From assembly GCA_905250025.1 (NCBI GenBank), contig CAJNOJ010000009.1:186001-250000 (forward strand): 64,000 nucleotides of DNA, in the 5' to 3' direction. Made by a program: the position numbers and the translations under genes. Positions 50,266 through 62,549 of the stretch are shown here, in pieces. The notes beneath the pieces were generated by a model. That model did no database searches, was not told where the DNA came from, and worked only from the letters and a program-made list of their open reading frames with translations. Position 1 is the stretch's first letter, and each line of letters starts with the position of its first letter. Origin of the DNA: Adineta ricciae. Taxonomy: Eukaryota > Rotifera > Eurotatoria > Adinetida > Adinetidae.

Positions 50266-51790
50266 TTATATGAAAGGAAGAGACGATTTAAAAAGATTCC
50301 GTTTTGAACTTTGCCGTTGTTCATTTATATTCAATAGTTGTGTGACTTCATCAGTAACTAACATCTTATAATCCCATTTCTCATGCGAACCTGTCGGTAG
50401 TGGTCCTGGCTTTCGTCGAAATCGACTGGTCAGAAGAGATTGACTTGCTTTCGGTAGAGAAACACTTGATTTAACTGGCTCAAATTTTGTTTGAACAGTT
50501 AGAAACAATAAACGATCATACATTTCCAATAAGCCTTGATGATATTTAAAATATGTTTCATTTAACAATCGTAAACCATCAGCAATCTAAAAGAGAACAT
50601 GAATGAACGTTGAAAACATCTTTCGGTTAATTTTCACTTGTTTTTGATTGCATAATGGTAACGGATAGAATGTTCGATGCATCAGTTCGTTGTACCAACT
50701 TAATTTTTGCATTGTAAATTTGATTGTTTCAACTTCCCATAAAAATTCTAAGTTCGGCCGTTTCTCACCGTGTAACTGTTCGATTATTCGTGAACTATGT
50801 TCATCCGTATTGTACCAAGTTTCAATTACTTCGACAGGTAATGGCAACGTATTAATATTCGGCTCGCGATGGACAATTACTAGTCTACCAGTTGGTATCA
50901 ATGCTTTGCGTAATAGATTTATGCATAGCATCAAAGGACTGATGATATTCGCGTGTAATTTAGGGATATTTTCGCTCATTGTCACATGATTGATATGATG
51001 AAGACAATTGAAGAGAATGATTCGATCGAATATATTTGATGCTAGTTGTTCTTTGATAGCGTCTAAACGATGAAACTCGTTCGAAATCATTCCGCTTGCA
51101 AATAGAAAACATTTGTATATAATTATTGACTAGACAAATCTGTTTTATTTTGAATCTGCTTTGTTGAGAGAAAAAAACTCTTTTTGTTTAACTTGTCAAC
51201 ATGATTGTAACAGTTGTTGTTACAGAAGAAAGAAATGTCGGTTGACAACATTCAATATTATATTAATAAATCATGTTCTGTGTGAAAAGAAAGATCAACA
51301 TAAGAAGACGAAAAGGTTTTTTTTATCGATTGCTGTAAATATATAGATAAATAGATTTATTTTAATAACTACCTAAAGTCCATTATATTCTTATCTTTTG
51401 ACAGTCTCGACTATTCTTCTTAATTAACCTTCGCTTTCATACTCAGATTTCGGTCGAGAAGAGAAAACAAGTGTTCAACTTACCATGATGTAATTTACAA
51501 TCAATAAATTGAATTGGTTTGTTGAGAAAGAGTCGTTCTTGAATGATCGTTGCCCATTCGGACTCTTCGCCAACAAGACATACTCGATCACTGCAATTCA
51601 CTTCAGCATGTTTGGCTAAATAAGTGCACAATTCTTTTTCATATTGTGCACCGAAACGGCATTTGCTCAGCGGATAAATTCGTTCGTTGTTGGCAACGGA
51701 TAGACCGGTAGCAAAGTTAAGTCTTTGAAAATATCGTTCAGCAGCGATAGAATACGGCCGTGGACTCTCCGGTGCTAAGTACGATGTCAT
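50266..51790 (-). CDS. Methyltransferase-like protein (class I SAM fold, divergent)
   Basis: Three exons are visible: 51790-51484, about 51094-50638 and 50586-50266. The first has SDRVCLVGEESEWATII, which sits where motif I of SAM-dependent methyltransferases would be but lacks the GxGxG run. The second has FDRIILFNCLHHINHV (motif post-II like) and LLRKALIPTGRLVIVHREPN (motif III like). The third is basic and ends in a helix. Exons 2 and 3 join in phase 0. Exons 1 and 2 do not join in frame by any simple GT-AG choice (the total is one base short of a multiple of three), so an undetected small exon or a one-base sequence error lies between 51094 and 51484. Function is inferred only. Confidence 0.55.
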
Positions 51791-52093
51791 GTTTGTATGA
51801 AACAATCGCACAAAGGAGAAAAATCAGAATGTTGTATGGTGGAAGAGAAAAAAAAATTGAATATTTTTGCTTCTTTACCTCTCGAAGAGAGTCTATTACT
51901 TTCCGTTTTTTTTCTCTCCCTTTCTTTTGCTCTCCTGCTTGCCGCTCTCCTTCACGATTATGATGATGATGATCAACAACTGCAATACAATGTAAATTTC
52001 AGATGTCATAATAAAAGAAGAAAAATAAAATATTTTCGGTCACTCGAAGGTCTATTGAAGTAAAATTCTTTCGTTTTTCTTTTCTTTTCGTTT
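51791..52093. other. Intergenic region
   Basis: Short spacer between two minus-strand genes. It includes a GAT triplet run near 51960 and T/C-rich stretches. Nothing else seen. Confidence 0.4.
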
Positions 52094-53813
52094 TCAATAG
52101 TGTAAATGAAGAAAATAAAACCAATACAAAATATTAAACAACGCGAAACTAAGCGGAAATACAACACGAGCAAAGACATCTAGTTCGCTAGGACTATTGA
52201 TACCATAACGTGAAGCATGTTTCCGAATTGTACGCTTGTAATCACCATTACCAGACAGACAAAACCAAAAGCGACATATATTCAATTGAACACGTGTTAG
52301 CCAGGGTTGTTTTTGTCCGGATGCATTTTGTTGAGTTCGATTCATGAAGCGCGAATAGATAATGGAAGTTCGCGTTTTCGATGTTCGCTTTATCCGCGCG
52401 CTGTTATTAGAAAATCGGAGACTATCAAGAGAACCTTGATAGCGAAGAAGTGGTTCACCATATCCGACCTAAATAGATTCGAACGACTCAGAAGAAAAGC
52501 GACATTTCCGATGGAGTGTTTTTACCTTCGTAAAATAATGAACAAAAGCAAATTGAAGTAACGATGCAAGCAAAAATGCATATGCCATGAAAATAAACCA
52601 ATCGAGTGCAGTGAGATAGGAAACAGCCGCTGTATAATTTCGTATATCGAAACTTAGGGTTGCTAAACTAAGAAAGGTCATTACACCGATATTGACCCGA
52701 TCAGCAGTAGCTTCACGATGAATGAAAAACGACACCCATGACAGCATGACTAACATCGAACTTGGAATATAAACTTGAAGAATATAATAACCCATGTGTC
52801 GTTTAAGAACAAAATCAACGCGAAGCACGGAAAAGTTACCTAAAAGATTAGTTCCAGCATAGTTTCGAAATCGGAAAGAAGAGTCTAGAACATACGTCCG
52901 TTAATTTCAGTAATTTCATCATATTGTGGAAACCGAATCAGATCAAATTGAGATAATAATACTTTCGTATCGAAGTTTACACTTCGATTGTTTCCTAAAC
53001 GCCAATCATATTGAACATCAGACGCTGAATTAGCAACTAAATACAGAAAAGTATGTCATCGCCATTAAATTCAAAATAAACATACAACTTCCAACAAAAA
53101 ATCTACAAATCTGCGTATCAACCGGAAAATGTCGTAGATTCATATTGCATCTAGCTTTAACGGTAATTCTAAATATCACCAAAACATCACTAATAGTCAC
53201 ACTAATCCATAATCTCTACCTGGATGAATACCATATAGAGCCATTCGGAAACAAGCGCCATAAACGATTACTGGTTGGTATCGTATGCAGATATGAATAC
53301 TTTGAATTGTAAAAAATCGTATCCGGTCTCCATAGTCGTTCGAGCATCCGTGTCGATAGTGGTAGAACACCGACTTCTTCGTCGAATTGAAGGCGTTCAT
53401 CGCGCCAACGTTGACGAAAGTAGCAATTCATTGTAAATGACTAGAAATAATTATCAAATAATGAATTTGTGCTTTTCAATTCGATGACAAACCATATCGA
53501 TATCTTGAATCGGTCCGAATGAACTAACTAAGATATCGAAATTAATTTTGGTTGGACTTTCTGAAAATGGTTAAGGAGAAAATCGTCAAATCCATGTCTT
53601 CACATTCTTTTTTTTCTCACCTCCATAATTCGGTCGAATATTTGCATCGTAGTTTTTCAAAAGACTATCGAGAATTGTTGTTATCTGATGCGTACGACGC
53701 GATGCAGCTGTCAAAGTCGTATTATGATCCACTATTTGCCCATTCACAACTACGAAAATCCATATGAACCATACTGTTCTAGTGAAAATCGTCCTATCTT
53801 CAACTGGAAACAT
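52094..53813 (-). CDS. Cys-loop ligand-gated ion channel subunit (GABA/glycine-receptor-like)
   Basis: Seven exons (53813-53621, 53560-53493, 53440-53220, 53168-53086, 53036-52896, 52839-52526, 52468-52094) total 1395 nt, 464 residues. Signal peptide VWFIWIFVVVNG. Ligand-binding domain with LWRPDTIFYNSK and LFPNGSIWYSSR; the Cys loop is CNMNLRHFPVDTQIC (13 residues between cysteines). TM1 is GYYILQVYIPSSMLVMLSW, TM2 TADRVNIGVMTFLSLATL, TM3 LDWFIFMAYAFLLASLLQF, a short basic cytoplasmic loop, then TM4 FPLSFALFNILYWFYF. The TM1-TM3 pattern is that of anion-channel subunits, but the pore-entry residue before the 0' Arg is Asp. A plausible alternative start is 53912, in frame. Confidence 0.92.
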
Positions 53814-54042
53814 GTCGACACATAAATGACGAGAGCATCGATCATCGTCGAGATCTGTTGCCTCGAGCATGAAATAAACGACAATCGTATCAATAAAAAT
53901 AATTACATGCATGGAATAATCTCGTTTTTTTCGCCATGTGATTGAATCTACTCTATCTTAGAATTATGATTTGAGTCAGATTGTATCATCCTAGTTTTAA
54001 ATTTATTTACAGAATATCTTAACAAGAGAATGTTTCAATATA

Positions 54043-54497
54043 TCACATAGGAAGTCTATCAAGTCGAGTCGGTGTTTTTCCTAACCAATACCATCGACCA
54101 TAATCAGCAAAGATTTCTTCCCCGCAAGCAATATCTCGTTTAGCAATAACATAAGCACATTGCTCATCAGGACGTTTGTCGAATAACACGTTATGAAGAA
54201 GACGATTTCTTGGATCATTGATATATCTCCCCAGCATGCTTTTATCATCATGAGGATTGACGTAGACTTGTGGACCAAGTCGCATTAAGTAAGTTTTATC
54301 TTCCAAGCGGATAGCATCAATCGTTCGCAGAACTTGGCCAGTGTAAACACACACACACGAATCCTTCGCAATCGGATTGCGAGTGTACAAGCCAGAGCCT
54401 GCGCCTAGTGACAGCGAACAAAATGAATTTGCACAAGAAAGACGACAAGGAGCAGTATACCTGGGATCTGGGATGGCTTAACTTCGAGTTCTATCAT
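54043..54497 (-). CDS. Short stand-alone SET-domain protein
   Basis: Two exons, 54497-54461 and 54404-54043, total 399 nt, 132 residues. Nearly the whole protein is one SET domain: GAGSGLYTRNPIAKDSC (start), LGRYINDP in place of the usual NHSxxPN motif, and GEEIFADYGRWYWL at the end (usual GEELxxDYG). No pre-SET or post-SET cysteine cluster is present, so it resembles stand-alone SET proteins of very small size. Asn of the cofactor-binding motif is kept (IND), while the His is absent. Protein lysine methyltransferase activity is plausible but not certain. Its first exon is preceded by TTTAG, an acceptor-like site. Confidence 0.75.
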
Positions 54498-54875
54498 TCA
54501 ATCTAAAATAGGAAATCTTTCGATTAGATGACTTCTCCACGCGAGAGATAATCATGGACTCTCTACTGTTTGAAAAGAAAATAAATGTTTGTTGTTCTTT
54601 GGATACACATTCATTTTATTTTGAAATAATATTTCTTCTTAAAACAAAAACAAGCATAGGACAATGACGACAACATCAACGAAAATATAGGGAATGATAT
54701 TACAAAAAAAAAACGATGATTTCATATGCAATACCAGACAAAACTAGGTGTTCACCGGTTGCCTACACTATAAAAAAAAGTATGGTACGAAGGATGATAT
54801 TGTATTTCCTATGGAAACAAAATTCTGATTAATTGGAAATTTTGAATTTGAATTTGATCTCGATTTGTTCGAAAT
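54498..54875. other. Intergenic region
   Basis: A-rich and T-rich spacer between the SET gene start and the 3' end of the elongase gene, probably including the elongase 3' UTR. Nothing else seen. Confidence 0.4.
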
Positions 54876-56028
54876 CTAATCGACTTTCTTTGGTTTAACT
54901 TTTTTCTTCTCCTGTTGCTTGTCGTCTTGCTTATTGTCTCGCTTTGTTTTGTATATATACGAACCAAGAAAGAAATGAGCAAACAATAGAAAATATGTGC
55001 CATACATTATTAACGAGACTTTCAAATTTTCATCAGTTACTTGACACATTTCACCATTCTTCTTATATTGCCATGCTTTTAAATTAATATAGCAACCAAT
55101 GATCATTTGACTTAGCTGAAGCAGCGTTATGATCATTGATACCCACCGTGGAATACGGAATTTCAATGCACGCAAAGCATAATACTACAAACAACGCAGA
55201 TTCGTTTTAGAGAAAGTCATCATGAAGAACTTACGGAATACATGATACCATGAACAACATAATTCAATCCACAAAACCATCTAGAACATGAGTGAAAACT
55301 TCTCATCGTCTTTTTTATTGTTGCTATTTACCTTCCAGTGGAACTGTAATCTTGGTAACTAAACCAACAGTAGATCAGAACCGATGCATGATGATACCAA
55401 TGAAGAAAAATCAGCGGTTGTTTGCGTAGAACGATGAATACCGTGTCAACCAATTCGGGTAATTTCGAAAAGCAGAATGCCCATGTCCTTCAAGAATCAA
55501 ATCAATCTCGAATTAGTTTTAATCAACTGTCCTACATACCAGAATCCAACAACACCGAATGCATTCGAATTGTTACAAATCGAGTACTTGATGCCATGTT
55601 TGTAGATGACATAGATCAATTCGGGTAGAACGCGCATAGCTCCGAAGATGGAGAAAACGGCTAATAGAGCACTCCATGCTGCTAACCATAAACGTAATTC
55701 GAAGCGTGGTTTGTTCTTCATATAAATCTGACCAGCTAAATATGAATTGCATCAGATGAACTTTTCTCGCAGATAAGAACATCGTCTTCTACTTACTATA
55801 TATTAAAAATAGATAGGCTATTGCATAGAAGAAACTATTATGCCAGCGTTGAATCATGTATGTACGCAAATCGCGTAGAGTTGCCATTTGATCACTGTAC
55901 CGTTCGAAGTCAAAGACATAGAATAAAGGTGACACATCGTTGGGTTGAGATGAGTGTTTGAATGTATCCGTTAACGAACTATTGAATTGCTCAAAATAAT
56001 CAGAGATGTGTGAAACAATGGTAACCAT
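54876..56028 (-). CDS. ELOVL6: Very-long-chain fatty-acid elongase (ELOVL6 type)
   Basis: Five exons (56028-55797, 55735-55540, 55487-55332, 55280-55235, 55184-54876) total 939 nt, 312 residues. The enzyme condenses malonyl-CoA with acyl-CoA in the ER membrane. The catalytic histidine box is [15 protein letters not shown]; the preceding motif is [20 protein letters not shown] and the later tyrosine box is [18 protein letters not shown]. Around seven hydrophobic segments are present and the C-terminus is very basic ([14 protein letters not shown]), a typical ER-retention-like tail. The subfamily is called from the short spacing around the His box and the RFKIPR-like [14 protein letters not shown]-proximal alternative start lies upstream (non-ATG) and is not used. 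Confidence 0.94.
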
Positions 56029-56841
56029 GTTTGATGTTATAGAAAGCACACACTCAAATTATCTGAAGAAAATCAACGAAAATGTCTTGCTTCAAAAACA
56101 TTGGTAAAACTAATATGACAAGAAGGTGTAAGACTACGAATGAGATTTTTTACAAAAAAAAACAGGCCGAATGGAAGATGCAGTCGTTATTATGAAGACC
56201 AAAAAGTAAAACGTATTCGGTATCACATATTTATTTAGTTACCTATTTTTCTCGTATACTACTCATCTCTACTCCATTTTGATAAATACTCATGTGTCAT
56301 GTAGATAACGCGACAGTGCCTGTTTTTCTTTCGATTTTTCATCCAAGAATGCGATGACTCGTGTTTTTCTTCATATGTGTTAGAGGACAAAGGCAGAAAA
56401 TTTATCTTCCTCCGAAAGAGGTCGTCAAAAGAGAACAAGAAGAGGAAAAAGAGCATTGCCATCATCATAGTATAGTATCGTATAAAAAATAACTACATCA
56501 TAAAATATACTTCGCACAAAGACGGAGAAAATAGGTGAAGCGAGAACGACGAATAAAAAGATGTATAATCTGCATTTATATCCATACTCTGCCCTTTGTG
56601 AGACTCGATGTCTATAGGAGTAGTACTTACACTTTTCCTTTCTCTCTGAGCAAAGTAACTTGGATACAAACAAACAAACCTCATTGTTTTTCTCTTTATA
56701 ACGTCTACAAGGTGAAAGAAATCAGCGAGTATGAAGGCCAATTTGATCATTTACCAGAACTTTTTAATTCTGGAATATTTTTAAACAGTTTACTGTAAAA
56801 AGATTTATTAAAGAAGAAGCACATTAACAGACAACACTTCA
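56029..56841. other. Intergenic region
   Basis: About 0.8 kb spacer between two minus-strand genes. Several open frames on both strands are short and biased by simple sequence; none has a family signal. Confidence 0.4.
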
Positions 56842-57561
<720 letters not shown>

Positions 57562-58780
57562 CTGATCTCTAAAAACTGAATTCGTTTCATATCGCAATTG
57601 TCGAATATTGACTATTAAAATGAATTCTATTTTCATATTGCTACGTTGGGCTTCCTTTTCCTATGGAGTTCAAAGATCATACATAATGTTCTTATCAGCA
57701 GAAAATAAATGCATTTATCTCGCATCCTATCAGACACAAGAAACGATGAAAATAAGCTACAGATCTTAAAAATGTTTCTGTTGATGTCTTTCTTGATAGT
57801 CATCATTCACGAGATCTAATTGAATAGTTCAAATTCAATTACCAGTCTCTACAACATTCATATCAAGCACGAGAAGAAGAAAAGTAGTGATATTGAACGT
57901 AGCAATGTTTGTTATCAATGTATCTGAGTCAACGAGAATGTCACTTTGCGACCAATTAGCCTAACAATGACCTTTCTACTCATAAATATCACTGTTTATG
58001 ATTTGATAATATTTAATGAAAAAGACAAAGATTGACGATTTTTTTCTCTCATCATGTCTCTCGCGAAAATGTATCCGTGTTTATCTCCGATAGCACAGAT
58101 ACCATCGAAGATTCACTCATCTGAAACGTCTAAAAGTGAAAAATACAAAAGTGGAATTTCTAGAAGGAATTATAACACAGTGTGCTGCGTCACACAAAAT
58201 TCCCATTAACGACCGCGTTGGATGTTTTTTCTTCCTTCTCGCCATGAGTCAAAGTCCATAAGGAAAATATACGTGTACTTTTTCTTCCTCGGTGTTTTTA
58301 TTCTTTTAGAGCGTGTGACGTACTTGTGTAAGAACCGATTCAGGTGAATTTTCGTTGAATTTGTTTAATCAGAAAAAAAAGAAGATAGTGAAGCAGACAA
58401 AGGCAATAAACACACAGAGACAGTGAGCAAAAAGAACAGCATGATGATCAAGTAGACAAGAAAGACACTAAGGAACATCGATTATTATCATCCAGAAAAA
58501 GAAACTCTAATCAATTTGAACTTTAGTTTCGTCTTCTGTCTTTCTCCATCTTTTTTTATTGTTACTTGAAGCTCATCTTTCTTCCAATACAAACAAACAT
58601 CGTACATACATAATAGTTACACTCGAATAAAGAAGGGAAAAGAGAGACAAGATGTTTCTATGTTTGTCCATTTCATTCAACACAAAGAAGAGAGAGAGAG
58701 AGAGACAGACAGACAGAAAGAAGAGCTTTAAAAAAAAAGAAGAAGAGAAATGTGCTGTTGGTAATTGAATATATTCATCA
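57562..58780. other. Intergenic region between the two E2 genes
   Basis: 1.2 kb spacer. Near its right end is an AG run (about 58690-58705) followed by AGAC repeats. No gene seen. Confidence 0.45.
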
Positions 58781-59530
<750 letters not shown>

Positions 59531-60585
59531 TCGAAAGAGATGAAATCAAACTGAGATACGTGTTACGGAATAAGATCAAAAATTTAAAATATTATTGTTT
59601 TGAAAGAATGATCTAGAAGAGAAGAAAAAATGTGCGTTTTCTTTTTTTTTTGACGCAAGGGGTAACAAGACAATAATAACGATGAAATGAGAAAAAAAAG
59701 AAGAAGAAGAAAACGGAGAAAGATTGCGACAAGCATTTGATGAAGGCGAAGACGAGTTCGCCCGTAACACGCTGTAATAGTAAAAGAAAAAGAAAAAAAT
59801 CGACAGCATAGACGACGATAATATAGGGGCAGTAAGGGTGATGATGAAGAAAGCGCGAATGAGAAAGAAGAGAGAAAAAAATCATTGAATTGTTCTTACG
59901 GGGCCAATGTACATGCGTATACGAAACGATTGGATATTGAACAAAAAGAAAAGTACAAACAAAGCAAAAAAGGAAATCAACAGAAGAAAGAAATACTCTC
60001 GAAGAACGATAAAATTTTGTTTTCTTATTGATAACTGAAAGTAGAGTGAGGATAAATAAAATAGATGTTTGAAAACGATCGTAAATTTATTTCGATTGTC
60101 TCATTTCTGAACTGTGATGCATGTCGAAAGTCATTCTGTCATGAAAACTGTCGTCGAAAGAAATACTGATTACCATCTAACACAGTTCTTTTCTTTTGTC
60201 TCCTCCTTCTGTTTCATCATTACATATTTATTGCATACATACAAACATAATCATCATCAGACGCCCAGTAAACACGTGATTCAAATGGAATGTGGCGATA
60301 TATATCACACGAGATGTTTACGTTCGAAAAATGTCTATTTCATTTCAACTAACTCGATTATTAATAAAAGTCAAAGTTTTATTTTGTAAACAATTTTCAT
60401 GAATCGTAGAGGATCGAAGGAAATAATAATGTAGGTTTACTAATGACGTCACACGGAAAACGATTGCAGCATTCGACCTTTCCATATGGTCTTGTTTTTT
60501 CGCGTCCAAAAGAAAGAAATAATGACAAAACTTCAAATTGAACCTTGTAGATTGTTTGTGCATTGTATTTTGTATTTCTTTGTAG
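59531..60585. other. Divergent region between UBE2D and OGDH
   Basis: Holds the promoters of both flanking genes. Two overlapping minus-strand open frames near 59576-59885 are driven by simple A/G-rich sequence. The right half, from 60079, is duplicated after the N at 61313. The start of OGDH follows a TTTGTAG acceptor directly, so a 5' leader exon or spliced leader probably exists. Confidence 0.45.
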
Positions 60586-61312
60586 ATGGAACGACTTGTT
60601 TCATCAGTCTCGCGACCATCAATCAGCTCGATTCGATGTTTACCGCAGTTGATGCTTGCGACTCGCGGTTTACATAAAGCTCATCGCGAATCATTTCTCA
60701 ATGCATCGTCTTCTAATTACATCGACGAGATGTACGAACAGTGGTCTAAAGATCCTCAATCCGTACACAAAGTAAATTTTTCGAGTACCCACTTGAAGTG
60801 CCGCACAGGATAACTGAATTTTTTTCTTCTAGTCATGGGATCTTTACTTTCGTAATCAAGTTTACCAACGACCGCCTACATTAGGTCTTACTCCGCCATC
60901 GCCAGCGTTGACACAATATTATCAAATGACAGGTTTTCTCCAACAGCAACCAGCTGCTATATCTCAACAACAACAGCAATCGCAATTACAAACAACTTCA
61001 AGTACTAGTGGTGTTCAAGAAATACCACTTGATATGAAGCTCGTACAGGATCATATGGCAGTTCAAGCTCTCGTACGATCATATCAGGTTTGTATATTTG
61101 TCATTTCATTGACTGATCAATGGCCAGAAAACAAAGAAATCAATCCACAAAATAACATATCATTCTATCTGTCTATCTATCCTCTTCCAGATGCGTGGTC
61201 ACAAGATAGCTCAACTTGATCCACTCGGTCTTTCACAAGCTGATCTCGATTCTGAAAGACCAAATGATTTAACATATAACTTTTATAATTTCAGTAAGAA
61301 TTCGCATTCTAT
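60079..61312. repeat. Direct repeat copy 1 (OGDH 5' segment)
   Basis: This 1.23-kb segment recurs at 61314-62549 on the same strand, covering upstream sequence, exons 1-3 and introns. Copies differ at scattered single positions and by one ATC insertion near 61492. It ends exactly at the N at 61313. The likely explanation is two allelic contig ends placed in series. Confidence 0.93.
60586..61293 (+). CDS. OGDH: 2-oxoglutarate dehydrogenase E1, 5' exons, first copy (partial)
   Basis: Exons 60586-60771, 60833-61087 and 61191-61293 encode the N-terminus: a mitochondrial presequence ([19 protein letters not shown], Arg/Ser-rich) followed by [20 protein letters not shown], a Gln-rich insert (QQQ runs), and [13 protein letters not shown]. 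The third exon is the first of the mutually exclusive pair. The copy stops at the N without the rest of the enzyme. Coding differences from the second copy include Ala/Thr and Leu/Ile near the presequence, and several changes in the Gln-rich loop, none breaking the frame. Either a second allele misplaced in the assembly or a truncated tandem duplicate. Confidence 0.85.
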
Positions 61313-61313
61313 N
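61313..61313. other. Single N (assembly join)
   Basis: Isolated N exactly between two 1.23-kb near-identical direct repeats. Probably marks contigs joined end to end without merging overlapping haplotypes. Confidence 0.85.
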
Positions 61314-62549
61314 TCGTAAATTTATTTCGATTGTCTCATTTCTGAACTGTGATGCATGTCGAAAGTCATTCTGTCATGAAAACTGTCGTCGAAAGAAATA
61401 CTGATTACCATCTAACACAGTTCTTTTCTTTTGTCTCCTCCTTCTGTTTCATCATTACATATTTATTGCATATATACAAACATAATCATCATCATCAGAC
61501 GCCCAGTAAACACGTGATTCAAATGGAATGTAGCGATATATATCAAACAAGATGTTTCCGTTCGAAAAATCTCTATTTCGTTTCAACTAACTTGGTTATT
61601 AATAAAAGTCAAAGTTTTATTTCGTAAACAATTTTCATGAATCGTAGAGGATCGAAGGAAATAATAATGTAGGTTTACCAATGACGTCACACGAAAAACG
61701 ATTGCAGCATTCGACCTTTCCATATGGTCTTGTTTTTTCGCGTCTAAAAGAAAGAAAGAATGACAACACTTCAAATTGAACGGTGTGGATCATTTTTGCA
61801 TTGTATTTTGTACTTCTTTGTAGATGGAACGGCTTGTTTCATCAGTTTCGCGACCATCAATCAGCTCGATTCGATGTTTACCGCAGTTGATGCTTACGAC
61901 TCGCGGTATACATAAAGCTCATCGCGAATCATTTCTCAATGCATCGTCTTCTAATTACATCGACGAGATGTACGAACAGTGGTCTAAAGATCCTCAATCA
62001 GTACACAAAGTAAATTTTTCGAGTACCCACTTGAAGTACCGCACAGGATAACTGAATATTTTCTTCTAGTCATGGGATCTTTATTTTCGTAATCAAGTTT
62101 ACCAACGACCGCCTACATTAGGTCTTACTCCGCCATCACCAGCGTTGACACAATATTATCAAATGACAGGTTTTCTCCAACAGCAACCAGCTGCTATATC
62201 CCAACAACAACACCAATCGATATTACAGACAGCTTCAAGTGCCAGTGTTGTTCAAGAAATACCACTTGATATGAAGGTTGTACAGGATCATATGGCAGTT
62301 CAAGCTCTCGTACGATCATATCAGGTTTGTATATTTGTCATTTCATTGACTGATCAATGGCCAGACAACAAAGAAATCAATCCACAAAATAACATATCAT
62401 TCTATCTGTCTATCTATCCTCTTCCAGATGCGTGGTCACAAGATAGCTCAACTTGATCCACTCGGTCTTTCACAAGCTGATCTCGATTCTGAAAGACCAA
62501 ATGATTTAACATATAACTTTTATAATTTCAGTAAGAATTCGCATTCTAT
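61314..62549. repeat. Direct repeat copy 2 (OGDH 5' segment)
   Basis: Second copy of 60079-61312. Unlike copy 1 it continues into the remaining exons of the gene, so it is the functional copy in this arrangement. Confidence 0.93.

Noticed and set aside
59576..59885. Two overlapping minus-strand frames rich in Phe and Ser
   Set aside because: Produced by a simple A/G-rich tract on the + strand.
60114..60389. 91-codon frame upstream of OGDH, repeated at 61349-61627
   Set aside because: Both copies belong to the duplicated upstream segment; the frame has poor conservation between copies for its length and no family signal.
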